Shown piece by piece: positions 25,897-35,069 of a DNA stretch of 42,249 nucleotides. Each line of letters opens with the position of its first letter. The stretch's first letter is position 1. The position numbers and the translations under genes were made by a program. The notes below the pieces were generated by a model, which did no database searches, had not been told where the DNA came from, and was given only the letters and a program-made list of their open reading frames with translations. Source of the stretch: Syntrophorhabdus sp. PtaB.Bin027 (GTDB lineage: Bacteria; Desulfobacterota; Syntrophorhabdia; Syntrophorhabdales; Syntrophorhabdaceae); the NCBI GenBank assembly GCA_002067585.1, contig MVQO01000235.1:1-42249 (forward strand). The letters run 5' to 3'.

Positions 25897-25924
25897 TTTA
25901 AATTGGTGTGAAATGTGGTAGAAT
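25897..25924 (+). promoter_or_regulatory. Extended -10 promoter of the HAD gene
   Basis: TTTAAA (25897-25902), 16-nt spacer, TAGAAT (25919-25924) preceded by TGG, which makes an extended -10. The leader has a consensus Shine-Dalgarno AGGAGG. Confidence 0.45.
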
Positions 25925-25953
25925 ACGGACTGATAAAATTCGAGGAGGTATGT

Positions 25954-26424
25954 ATGATAAGTGTGTCCATTCCTGGTTGGGGGGATCTTGATATAGAGTA
26001 TATGGTTATTGACTATAATGGTACAGTGGCTGTTGACGGTAAACCAAAAGACGGCGTTAAGGAATTGTTGGAAAAGATTTCTCGTTACATAAAACTATTT
26101 ATCATTACATCTGATACCTATGGAAATATTGATAACGAAGGAACCACAGTAGGATTCAGAATTATTAAAGTAGGCAAAGAAGGCAGCGGCAGGGAAAAGG
26201 CCCGAATTATCAGAGAGCTTGGCCCTGAAAAGGTGGTTGCCATAGGAAACGGGAACAATGACGCACTTATGTTAAAAGAAGCAGCCCTGGGTATTGGGGT
26301 TATGGGTGAAGAGGGCTGTGCGAACATCCTTACCAAAGAGGCGGACCTCATCGTCAAGAATGTTGTGGATGCCCTGAACATCATTCTCCATCCTGAGAGG
26401 CTTGTAGCTACCCTGAGGGACTAA
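25954..26424 (+). CDS. Soluble P-type-ATPase-like HAD protein
   Basis: A 156-residue HAD protein without membrane segments or cap. Motif I reads IDYNGTVAVDG: like the DKTGT of P-type ATPases it keeps only the nucleophile Asp and lacks the second Asp of ordinary HAD phosphatases. Motif IV is GNGNNDALMLKEA, followed by GIGVMGEEG. This matches the small 'soluble P-type ATPase' group (COG4087), whose physiological role is unknown. ATG 25954 is chosen because AGGAGG lies just upstream; an upstream in-frame GTG is not supported. Confidence 0.85.
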   Translation: MISVSIPGWGDLDIEYMVIDYNGTVAVDGKPKDGVKELLEKISRYIKLFIITSDTYGNIDNEGTTVGFRIIKVGKEGSGREKARIIRELGPEKVVAIGNGNNDALMLKEAALGIGVMGEEGCANILTKEADLIVKNVVDALNIILHPERLVATLRD

Positions 26425-26433
26425 CATAAAAAT

Positions 26434-26460
26434 CCGTGACCCGTGATGCGCGATGGGTTG
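26434..26460 (+). repeat. Degenerate 7-nt tandem repeat
   Basis: Heptads CCGTGAC and CCGTGAT in direct repeat, then GCGCGAT and a weaker unit, in the gap between the HAD gene and secA. Confidence 0.45.
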
Positions 26461-26492
26461 TGTCAGGTGACTCAAGAACGAAAAAACACTGT

Positions 26493-26516
26493 GCCAGCCC
26501 ATTCAAGGGGGCTGGC
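26493..26516. terminator. Stable hairpin in the gap before secA
   Basis: GCCAGCCC and GGGCTGGC form a perfect 8-bp stem with an 8-nt loop. Downstream on the plus strand there is no T-run. On the minus strand six T follow about 6 nt after the stem, but no minus-strand gene ends here. A factor-assisted terminator of the HAD gene is possible. Confidence 0.35.
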
Positions 26517-26537
26517 CATACAAGCAGATTCCTTGCA

Positions 26538-26567
26538 TTGACAGTCTGAAACATCCGCAGGTATAAT
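26538..26567 (+). promoter_or_regulatory. Consensus sigma-70 promoter of secA
   Basis: Perfect TTGACA (26538-26543), 18-nt spacer, perfect TATAAT (26562-26567). The ATG follows the -10 after only 8 nt, so transcription should start within about 2 nt of the start codon. Confidence 0.8.
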
Positions 26568-26575
26568 ATTCAGCC

Positions 26576-29176
26576 ATGATAACAAACATATTAAAGAAGA
26601 TTATTGGAACAAAAAACGAGCGGGAGCTGAAACGTATCCAGCCTCTTGTTGAAAAGGTAAATTCTCTCGAAGACGAATACAGATCTCTCTCAGATGAGCA
26701 ACTCAAGGCAAAAACTCCATTCTTTCGGGAAAGACTCGAGCAGGGTGAAGAACTTGACATGCTTCTGCCCGAGGCATTTGCTGCGGCACGGGAGGCAGCA
26801 CAACGAACCGTGGGCATGCGCCACTTTGATGTTCAGCTCATTGGCGGTGTGGTGCTCCATGAAGGCAAGATTGCTGAGATGGCCACTGGAGAAGGGAAGA
26901 CGCTCGTTGCAACATTACCGGTTTATCTCAACGCACTTACCGGTCTCGGTGTTCATGTTGTCACGGTCAACGACTATCTGGCCAGAAGGGACGCAGAATG
27001 GATGGGCCCTATTTACAAATTCCTCGGCCTCTCAGTCGGGGTGATAGTCCACGGTCTGGATGATGACGAGCGGAGGAATGCTTATGGAAGTGATGTAACC
27101 TACGGGACGAACAACGAGTTTGGATTTGATTACCTCAGAGACAACATGAAGTACTCCATGGATGAATGTGTTCAGAGGGAATTCAACTATGCCATTGTTG
27201 ACGAGGTTGACAGTATTCTCATTGATGAGGCAAGAACGCCTTTAATCATATCAGGTCCTGCTGAGGAATCAACTGACAAATACTATAAAATTAACCGCCT
27301 TATCTATCAAATCAAAAAAGACAAAGACTTCATGGTGGATGAGAAAGCAAAGAGCGCCTACCTCACCGAGGAAGGTGTTGCGCGGATCGAGAAAATCATT
27401 AACGTAGACAATCTTTATGATCCGAAATACGTTGACCTCCTCCACCATATTAACCAGGCTTTAAAAGCCCACAACCTTTTTCAGAGAGATGTAGATTATA
27501 TCGTGAAGGATGGGCAGGTCATAATCGTTGATGAGTTTACCGGGCGGCTTATGCCGGGCAGACGGTTCAGCGATGGCCTCCACCAGGCTCTGGAAGCCAA
27601 AGAGAACGTAAAGATCGAGCGGGAGAACCAGACCCTTGCCACGGTAACCTTCCAGAACTACTTCAGGATGTATAAGAAGCTTGCCGGCATGACAGGGACG
27701 GCTGATACCGAGGCTGTGGAATTCAAGAAGATCTATAACCTTGACGTAACAGTTATACCTACAAACAGGCCTCTTATCCGGACCAATTATGCTGATGTGG
27801 TATACAGAACAGAAAAGGAAAAATTCAAAGCTGCTATTGCGGAGATAGAAGATCTTTATAAAAAAGGAAAGCCGGTCCTTGTAGGAACCCTCTCAATTGA
27901 TAAATCTGAAAGGGTGTCGGAGATACTGAAGCGAAAAGGCATCCCTCACCACATCCTCAATGCGAAGAACCACGAACGTGAAGCCGAGGTCATAGCCCAG
28001 GCAGGGCGATCAAAGGCGGTTACAATCTCCACAAACATGGCAGGGAGGGGAACTGACATTCTTCTGGGTGGCAATCCAAAATTTCTTGCCCTGAGTATGG
28101 CCAAAGGAAAGACAGACACTGAAGAATACGAAAATATCCTTGAGGAAGCAAAGAAAATCTGCGAAAAAGACAAGGAAGAGGTTATCAGGCTGGGTGGTCT
28201 CCATATCCTCGGCACAGAAAGGCACGAATCGCGCCGGATCGATAACCAGTTAAGAGGAAGGGCAGGCCGGCAGGGAGATCCCGGATCATCGAGATTTTAT
28301 GTGTCTCTCGAAGATGAGATTATGAGGCTCTTTGGCTCCGACAGGGTTTCTCCCATGCTTGCAAAGCTTGGAATGGAAGAGGACATGCCCATCGAGCACC
28401 CCTTCATTTCCAAAGCTATTGAGAATGCCCAGACCCGTGTTGAGGGACACAACTTTGAGATCAGAAAATACCTCCTTGAATACGATAACGTGATGAACAA
28501 GCAGCGGGAAACAATATATGGCATGCGGCATGAGTTCATGCGAAATGGCGATGTGCGCGACCAGATTCTCGATATGATCGACGAGTTGTGTGAAAACATC
28601 GTTTTTGACTGTGCCCCGGAAAAGGTCTATCCAGAAGAATGGGACATGGTTTCCCTCAAAAACCGGATTTTTGAGACCTTCTTTTTTCATATCGATCTTG
28701 ACTCTGTGGACCTGAAGAAGCTGACGCGAGAAGGCCTCCTCGATGTGGTGAGAGAAAAGGTTCTTGCTGTGTATGAACGTAAGGATAAGGAATTCGGTGA
28801 TGGAGAACTGAAGGCAATCGAACGCTTTATCGCCCTGAACTCGGTTGATGTCCACTGGAAGGAACATCTCCTTGCACTGGACCACCTGAAGGAGGGGATT
28901 GGCCTTAGAGGCTATGCACAGAAAGATCCTCTCCGTGAATACCAGCGGGAAAGCTTTGACCTTTTTCTCGACATGATGGAAAGGGTTAAAGTTGATACTG
29001 TACAAAAGCTCTATGCTGTTCACCCTGCCCGGGAAGAACTTACCCGTGAGCAGCCAGCCATGTTCTTTAACATTGGCGGTGAACAACCACAGGAAAAGAA
29101 AGACAAGAAGATCGGCAGGAATGATCCCTGTCCGTGTGGGAGCGGCAAAAAATATAAGAAGTGTTGCGGGAGATGA
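26576..29176 (+). CDS. secA: Preprotein translocase ATPase SecA
   Basis: An 866-residue motor of the Sec export pathway. Walker A is ATGEGKT (103-109) and Walker B is [16 protein letters not shown], with the preprotein cross-linking domain in between the two ATPase halves, [11 protein letters not shown] and [10 protein letters not shown] in the second motor domain, and the helical scaffold [18 protein letters not shown]. The C-terminus is the zinc/SecB-binding tail [15 protein letters not shown] (852-866). [17 protein letters not shown] is the normal SecA start, so the ATG at 26576 is right, yet there is no Shine-Dalgarno before it and the promoter predicts a leaderless message. It overlaps or abuts argJ. 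Confidence 0.98.
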   Translation: MITNILKKIIGTKNERELKRIQPLVEKVNSLEDEYRSLSDEQLKAKTPFFRERLEQGEELDMLLPEAFAAAREAAQRTVGMRHFDVQLIGGVVLHEGKIAEMATGEGKTLVATLPVYLNALTGLGVHVVTVNDYLARRDAEWMGPIYKFLGLSVGVIVHGLDDDERRNAYGSDVTYGTNNEFGFDYLRDNMKYSMDECVQREFNYAIVDEVDSILIDEARTPLIISGPAEESTDKYYKINRLIYQIKKDKDFMVDEKAKSAYLTEEGVARIEKIINVDNLYDPKYVDLLHHINQALKAHNLFQRDVDYIVKDGQVIIVDEFTGRLMPGRRFSDGLHQALEAKENVKIERENQTLATVTFQNYFRMYKKLAGMTGTADTEAVEFKKIYNLDVTVIPTNRPLIRTNYADVVYRTEKEKFKAAIAEIEDLYKKGKPVLVGTLSIDKSERVSEILKRKGIPHHILNAKNHEREAEVIAQAGRSKAVTISTNMAGRGTDILLGGNPKFLALSMAKGKTDTEEYENILEEAKKICEKDKEEVIRLGGLHILGTERHESRRIDNQLRGRAGRQGDPGSSRFYVSLEDEIMRLFGSDRVSPMLAKLGMEEDMPIEHPFISKAIENAQTRVEGHNFEIRKYLLEYDNVMNKQRETIYGMRHEFMRNGDVRDQILDMIDELCENIVFDCAPEKVYPEEWDMVSLKNRIFETFFFHIDLDSVDLKKLTREGLLDVVREKVLAVYERKDKEFGDGELKAIERFIALNSVDVHWKEHLLALDHLKEGIGLRGYAQKDPLREYQRESFDLFLDMMERVKVDTVQKLYAVHPAREELTREQPAMFFNIGGEQPQEKKDKKIGRNDPCPCGSGKKYKKCCGR

Positions 29177-29187
29177 CGGGGGCTTGT

Positions 29188-30336
29188 ATGATTCCAGGTA
29201 TCCGGTTTGCAGGAATTGCTTCAGGGATAAAGAATGCAGCGCTTGATCTTGGTCTTGTAGTATTTGATGAGCCGGCATACATAACCGCTGTCTACACAAA
29301 AAACAAGGTTAAGTCTGCCCACATTCTGTATAACAAAAGACTTCGCAGTAACGAGGTGGAGGCGCTTCTTGTCAACAGCGGGTGCGCAAATGCGTGCACA
29401 GGCCCGGAAGGGGTTCGGGACTTGAAAGAGTTGAGTGAGAAATTGACCTCTCATCTTAAAGCAGCAGATGGCAAGATCGTGTTTGCATCAACAGGTGTTA
29501 TTGGACGAAGGCTGCCAACAGAGACTATGGCAAAGGCCCTGCCTGCCGCTGTCAAAGACTTGAGAAAAAACGGGATTGACTCATTTTCCCGGGCAATCAT
29601 GACGACTGACACCTACCCAAAGATAGCCCGAGCATCCTTCAAGGGGGAGAAAGAATATAGCATTGCTGGTGTTGCCAAGGGTGCAGGGATGATCAATCCC
29701 CTCCTTGCCACCATGCTTGTTTTCATCTTCACTGATTATCCTGTCTCACCTGAGAAGATACGGCGAAAACTCCTTCAGGGCGCTAAAGAGAGCTTTGAAC
29801 GGATAACCGTGGACGGCGAATGCAGTACAAATGATTCGGTCATGCTTTTCACCCGCCAGGGCAGGGAAGACCTTGGTTGCCTTGATGCTTTTTGTAATGC
29901 CCTTTTCTCTGTTATGAAAGAACTGGCTATGATGATTGTGAGGGACGGCGAGGGGGCGACCCGTGTTATCCATATCACTGTCAATGGTGCACAGAAAAAA
30001 GATATTGCCGAGAAAATAGCGCGACGAATAGCTATATCTCCCCTCACCAAGACGGCATTTTTCGGCTGTGATCCCAACTGGGGAAGGATCATAGCTGCAG
30101 CAGGTGACGCGGATGTTCCTATTCAGCCGGCCAAAGTAGAAATTATCCTTCAGGGGGAGGTCCTGGCGAAGAACGGCATAGAGATGCCCTTTGACGAGGA
30201 TAAGGTGAAGAAGCTAATGGAGGAGAAGGAACTGGAACTGATCGTCAACCTCCACAACGGCAGGGCGAGCTATGACATCTATACCACGGACCTGACCTTT
30301 GACTACGTGAAGATTAATGCATCGTACAGAAGTTAA
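29188..30336 (+). CDS. argJ: Bifunctional ornithine acetyltransferase / N-acetylglutamate synthase
   Basis: An Ntn-type self-cleaving acetyltransferase of about 382 residues that recycles the acetyl group in arginine synthesis. The autocleavage site is KGAGMINPLLATML: the Thr of ATML becomes the N-terminal nucleophile of the beta chain. ASTGVIGRRLP (oxyanion region) and FGCDPNWGRIIAAAGDA are also characteristic. The start is ambiguous: ATG 29188 (MIPGIRFAGIASGIK, weak GGGGG upstream, best fit to the family) or ATG 29173, which overlaps the secA stop as ATGA. Whether it also uses acetyl-CoA cannot be judged from sequence. sixA follows without any gap. Confidence 0.94.
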   Translation: MIPGIRFAGIASGIKNAALDLGLVVFDEPAYITAVYTKNKVKSAHILYNKRLRSNEVEALLVNSGCANACTGPEGVRDLKELSEKLTSHLKAADGKIVFASTGVIGRRLPTETMAKALPAAVKDLRKNGIDSFSRAIMTTDTYPKIARASFKGEKEYSIAGVAKGAGMINPLLATMLVFIFTDYPVSPEKIRRKLLQGAKESFERITVDGECSTNDSVMLFTRQGREDLGCLDAFCNALFSVMKELAMMIVRDGEGATRVIHITVNGAQKKDIAEKIARRIAISPLTKTAFFGCDPNWGRIIAAAGDADVPIQPAKVEIILQGEVLAKNGIEMPFDEDKVKKLMEEKELELIVNLHNGRASYDIYTTDLTFDYVKINASYRS

Positions 30337-30798
30337 ATGAAACTCTACCTTGTTCGACACGGAGAAGCAAAACCTGCCGAAATAGATCCTTCGCGGGGTC
30401 TTACATTGAAGGGGATTCAGGATGCAACAAAAGTGGCTGAATTTTTGGCGAACGCCCGTCTTGAAGTGAACGAAGTATTCCACAGCGGCAAAGCAAGGGC
30501 TCAGGAAACAGCCTCTATCTTTGCTGAACATATCACTGTCCGGAGCGGTGTATTTGATACTGAAGGTCTTTCGCCGAATGATGATCCATCCATCTGGACT
30601 GCCCGTCTCTCCCGTCTTGCCGAGGACACCATGCTTGTGGGCCACCTACCGCACCTTGCCAGGTTGGTGTCACGCCTCTTGAGTGATGATCCAAAAAGTC
30701 TTTCAATCGAATTTCGACCGGCTAGTGTACTTTGTCTCTCACGATCCCATGCGGGCTGGGGCCTGGAGTGGATGATTATCCCTGATATTCTTCAATAA
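30337..30798 (+). CDS. sixA: Phosphohistidine phosphatase SixA-like
   Basis: A 153-residue histidine phosphatase of the short SixA type. The catalytic LVRHGEA motif is at the N-terminus, HSGKARAQETA carries the second Arg, and VGHLPHLARL carries the second catalytic His. E. coli SixA removes phosphate from phosphohistidine domains; the target here is unknown. The ATG follows the argJ stop directly. The stop is only 9 nt before a solitary type I-C CRISPR repeat. Confidence 0.9.
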   Translation: MKLYLVRHGEAKPAEIDPSRGLTLKGIQDATKVAEFLANARLEVNEVFHSGKARAQETASIFAEHITVRSGVFDTEGLSPNDDPSIWTARLSRLAEDTMLVGHLPHLARLVSRLLSDDPKSLSIEFRPASVLCLSRSHAGWGLEWMIIPDILQ

Positions 30799-30807
30799 AC
30801 GTTTGTC

Positions 30808-30839
30808 GTTTCAATCCACACGCCCCTGCGGGGCGCGAC
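30808..30839 (-). repeat. Solitary type I-C CRISPR repeat
   Basis: Read on the minus strand, these 32 bases begin GTCGCGCCCCGCAGGGGCGT and end in TGGATTGAAAC, the classic type I-C (Dvulg) repeat with its CGCCCC/GGGGCG hairpin and GAAAC end. Only one copy exists in the window and no I-C cas gene (cas8c, cas4, I-C cas5/cas7) is present. It starts 9 nt after the sixA stop and its other end touches the terminus of an IS3-type relic. It is unrelated in sequence to the I-E repeats 0.4 kb away. Its hairpin may also serve as a terminator for sixA. Confidence 0.85.
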
Positions 30840-31240
30840 TGACCTCTGATTCCAATAGTGTACACAAATAATCTTGATGCTTCACATCTTATTCTGTAAT
30901 AATACTGTTCATAGGCTACAGGGGATACGTATCCAGGTCTGGCCTGCATCCGTTGTCTTATGTAAAGATCTCAATATATTCTGTTATCTCTCTGATTGCC
31001 TGTTCTCTTGTTGCATGGCGCTGATGATAAACAAGGGTTCATTCTTCAATGTTCCACAGGGGCTAGCCACAGCTGTATTATCATAAACAGTTGCATTTCA
31101 CGCTCATGGAAGCCTTCATAGAAAAAACTTATAAAGAAGGATTTGATAGTCCTGGGAGCAATACTGCTTTCCCAGATCGGAATAATGAATAAGTTCATGT
31201 TGCAGTTTCTTCCGTGCCACTGTCATAACGCAATTTTTAT
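30840..31240 (-). mobile_element. Decayed IS3-family insertion sequence (3' part of orfB transposase)
   Basis: Minus-strand translation gives consecutive pieces of an IS3-type DDE transposase in shifting frames: LIHYSDLGKQYCSQDYQILL (second catalytic Asp block), ASMSVKCNC, YDNTAVASPCGTLKNEP, HATREQAIREITEYIEIF and RPGYVSPVAYEQYYYRIR. At least four frameshifts or stops break it, and the catalytic Glu of AES is replaced (AVASP). The end of the element at 30840 begins TGACCTCTGATTCC, with the TG expected of an IS3 terminus, directly against the I-C repeat. The 5' part of the element is missing; the sequence runs straight into the last repeat of the I-E array at 31241. Confidence 0.85.
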
Positions 31241-32611
31241 CAGTTCGTCCCCGCGTGTGCGGGGAACATTTCCTCCGGGGCTGGTTGAACAGAACAATGG
31301 ACGGTTCATCCCCGCGTGTGCGGGGAACATACGGTTATTATCGCCACGGAGCCATGTCACGCCGGTTCATCCCCGCGTGTGCGGGGAACATGTCAGGCAT
31401 ATCGCTAATGCGCTCCACATATCTGGTTCATCCCCGCGTGTGCGGGGAACATAACATCATCGCTATAACTACGATAATTAGTTTCGGTTCATCCCCGCGT
31501 GTGCGGGGAACATGCCACCGCGCCATATTTATCATACTGTGTAACCGGTTCATCCCCGCGTGTGCGGGGAACATAATTTTATCCGCTACAACACTCCATT
31601 CAGTACCGGTTCATCCCCGCGTGTGCGGGGAACATGCTACCCCTGTTTATGGTGAACTGAGATATACCGGTTCATCCCCGCGTGTGCGGGGAACATTGTA
31701 CCAATATACATAATCCCAATATTGCCATCGGTTCATCCCCGCGTGTGCGGGGAACATTATATGAGGTTAATGGTGATCCATTCATTTACCGGTTCATCCC
31801 CGCGTGTGCGGGGAACATCGGTAGGTATCTATCTCAGGCCATACGCCTGTCGGTTCATCCCCGCGTGTGCGGGGAACATGAAAACACGCTTAATGCGCTC
31901 ATCAGGATGGCGGGTTCATCCCCGCGTGTGCGGGGAACATCTTGTGATAGTAACCCACATAGGTGGTTTGTCCGGTTCATCCCCGCGTGTGCGGGGAACA
32001 TTGGATGTCCTCGCCTTGTAGGATGCCAACTCGCGGTTCATCCCCGCGTGTGCGGGGAACATCTTTTTTGGCTAATTGCGCATAATGATATATTCGGTTC
32101 ATCCCCGCGTGTGCGGGGAACATGACCCTCGATGACGTTCCTGAAGAGCATCGACCGGTTCATCCCCGCGTGTGCGGGGAACATTTCTCCATAACAAATG
32201 CAATAGTATCCCATGACGGTTCATCCCCGCGTGTGCGGGGAACATTGGATATGGCCTCTCTTTCCTTGTCAATATTGCGGTTCATCCCCGCGTGTGCGGG
32301 GAACATTAATAGTCTTTATCTTTGCTAACTGGTTTAGTCGGTTCATCCCCGCGTGTGCGGGGAACATCCTCCGTTGCCGTCAGAGATTTTGTAGAATCGC
32401 GGTTCATCCCCGCGTGTGCGGGGAACATTACTGTGGAAGAAGACTGCCTGAACATGATTTCGGTTCATCCCCGCGTGTGCGGGGAACATGTCATCAAATG
32501 TTTTTGGTATCTCACCGCTCTCGGTTCATCCCCGCGTGTGCGGGGAACATGTTTTCTGTAACAGTAAACCCTATAATTGTGTCGGTTCATCCCCGCGTGT
32601 GCGGGGAACAT
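31241..32611 (-). CRISPR. Type I-E CRISPR array, 23 repeats and 22 spacers
   Basis: The 29-nt repeat, read on the minus (transcribed) strand, begins ATGTTCCCCGCACACGCGGG and ends ATGAACCG, with a CCCCGC/GCGGGG stem typical of I-E. Repeats start every 61 nt from 31241 to 32583 without exception, so all 22 spacers are 32 nt. The array is read leftward from the leader next to cas2 (32612-32671). The leader-distal repeat (31241-31269) is degenerate, with two changes near its plus-strand start, as expected for the oldest end. Repeats at 31424 and 31912 differ only in their first plus-strand base. All spacers look unique. Confidence 0.98.
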
Positions 32612-32671
32612 ACTTATTGTAACCACTTAAAATTACTTTAATTGTCAAAGAACAAATTCCTACCAAAGAAT
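32612..32671 (-). promoter_or_regulatory. CRISPR leader between cas2 and the first repeat
   Basis: AT-rich 60-nt stretch on the upstream side of the array. On the minus strand it has TTGACA and, 21 nt further, TACAAT close to the first repeat; the spacing is too long for a textbook promoter. Leaders of I-E arrays carry the promoter and the integration signals. If the cas2 end is right, this leader is short and may extend into cas2. Confidence 0.6.
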
Positions 32672-33884
<1,213 letters not shown>

Positions 33885-33949
33885 AAGGAAACCTCCTCTA
33901 TCGGCCTAAACTAACATGACCAACGTTATTATCACAATGATTATCATGT

Positions 33950-34081
33950 TTATTGGCTATTATCACGTTTTTCTCCACTTGGCTCCACGGACTTCTGGTA
34001 TTCTCCTAACTAGCGAACCTTACTTCCAAACCTCAGAGGAATTGCCTGTTGCTCAAGAAACTCATAGTTTAGGGATTTCAT
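33950..34081 (-). pseudogene. Possible Fic-protein N-terminal fragment between casE and cas1
   Basis: From an ATG at 34081 the minus strand reads MKSLNYEFLEQQAIPLRF, then GSKVR, a TAG, and LGEYQ in the same frame, with a second stop at 33950. Many Fic-domain proteins start with a segment like FLxxQxIPxxLVxxIRxLGEY, so this looks like their first 35-40 residues with one nonsense change; the remainder (KSVEPSGEKRDNS) no longer matches. A GCGGAG lies 10 nt upstream. It may instead be a 23-residue mini-ORF. The rest of the gap 33885-34118 is AT-rich and unexplained. Confidence 0.4.
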
Positions 34082-34118
34082 GGTTTATTGTCTCCGCTGG
34101 TTACTAAATTCACATTGG

Positions 34119-35069
34119 TTATATCCGCCTCACGAGCATCAGCCCGCAACCGAAGGCTTTCTCAGGGCCAATACCCTCAAAAAGGCATTTGTCAACGAAT
34201 ACTTTTGGATCGGTTACCTCTAATACACCATCAAAGTCGACCGAGCTGAAACCTGCATCTCGCCCCTTTTTGGGAAGTGAATGCCAACGATAGCCCTCTG
34301 CTTGGAATTGTAACCGGTTCCTTTCTTTATCCCGTGCTATGTTGAAGCCTTTCCTGCCTCCTTTATCTATAAGCCATTTTTCGAGGGATGTATCTATAGC
34401 CGCATTAAATGCAAGATTGAACAGCCTTTCAGGGCTTAATTGTTCCTCCATGAAAACACGGTATCGTTCATTCTCCTCGACATGTTTCTTGAGCGCCACT
34501 GTAACAGAGTCGTTGCCGGATGACTGCCATGCTCTAAATACCACCTTCTTCCAAGCCGACTTGCCTTCCGTGCAAACAACTCCAAGGTAATTCGATAACT
34601 CACGCAGGACCTGATGTTGCGTATCCATACCCACATCATGCCTTATGCGCATCTTTGTCGGGCCTTTTTCTTTGAAACCATGTTCGGCCCTCTTCCTGGA
34701 CCACGCATAAATTGACCCAGGTGGCCGCTCTTTCTTTGCCAAGCGGACGGCGTTTGCCCTCAGTTTGAATGCCAACCGGTCGCCAACTTCAATCTTCGGT
34801 TCGTAGGGTTTGGTCTCGACATCGAAGAGCGGTGTATCGTTTATCGGTCGGGAGTGGGACACAACATAGTAAACAGGCTCTCCTCTGGCACCCCTCTGAT
34901 GTTGTATCTGTTCTTTAGCTATTTCTTCCCGGAAAAGGTACCGCTCTTTCTTATCGGGAAAGAGGCCAAAGAGCAGTTGGTGCACACTGTAGCTGTTGTT
35001 GTGAAGAAGCCGGTGAAGGTGCGATAATTCCCGGATGTTCTGCTTAACTCTGACTCTGGAGAAATACAT
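34119..35069 (-). CDS. casE: crRNA-processing endonuclease Cas6e (CasE) with a large insertion
   Basis: Cleaves the pre-crRNA at each repeat hairpin and stays in Cascade. MYFSRVRVK is the family start; ATG 35069 overlaps the casD stop as TGATG with GAGGGGG upstream. The catalytic pair lies in SYSVHQLL (Tyr27, His30). FKLRANAV (101-108) and the C-terminal glycine-rich loop IGPEKAFGCGLM (300-311) are conserved. The protein has 316 residues against about 200 in E. coli: between FKLRANAV and KWLIDKGGRKGFN (231-243) there are about 120 residues where E. coli has about 30. The extra part is highly charged and has no motif I recognise. Confidence 0.95.
   Translation of the reverse strand: MYFSRVRVKQNIRELSHLHRLLHNNSYSVHQLLFGLFPDKKERYLFREEIAKEQIQHQRGARGEPVYYVVSHSRPINDTPLFDVETKPYEPKIEVGDRLAFKLRANAVRLAKKERPPGSIYAWSRKRAEHGFKEKGPTKMRIRHDVGMDTQHQVLRELSNYLGVVCTEGKSAWKKVVFRAWQSSGNDSVTVALKKHVEENERYRVFMEEQLSPERLFNLAFNAAIDTSLEKWLIDKGGRKGFNIARDKERNRLQFQAEGYRWHSLPKKGRDAGFSSVDFDGVLEVTDPKVFVDKCLFEGIGPEKAFGCGLMLVRRI

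Noticed and set aside
28286..29299. 337-codon open frame on the minus strand opposite secA
   Set aside because: It is the antisense shadow of the strongly conserved secA and early argJ coding sequence, and has no family features.
31143..32641. Long open frames through the CRISPR array encoding repeated SSPRVRGT, FIPACAGN and VHPRVCGEH units
   Set aside because: The 61-nt period cycles the repeat through all three frames; the 'proteins' are only translations of repeats and spacers.
33916..34107. 63-codon plus-strand frame with a hydrophobic start in the casE-cas1 gap
   Set aside because: No ribosome site, AT-rich composition gives such stretches by chance, and the minus-strand Fic-like reading explains part of the same DNA.
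33885..34118. CreTA-type CRISPR-guarding toxin/antitoxin RNA pair
   Set aside because: No sequence resembling the I-E repeat or its hairpin was found in the gap, so there is no visible antitoxin crRNA-like element.
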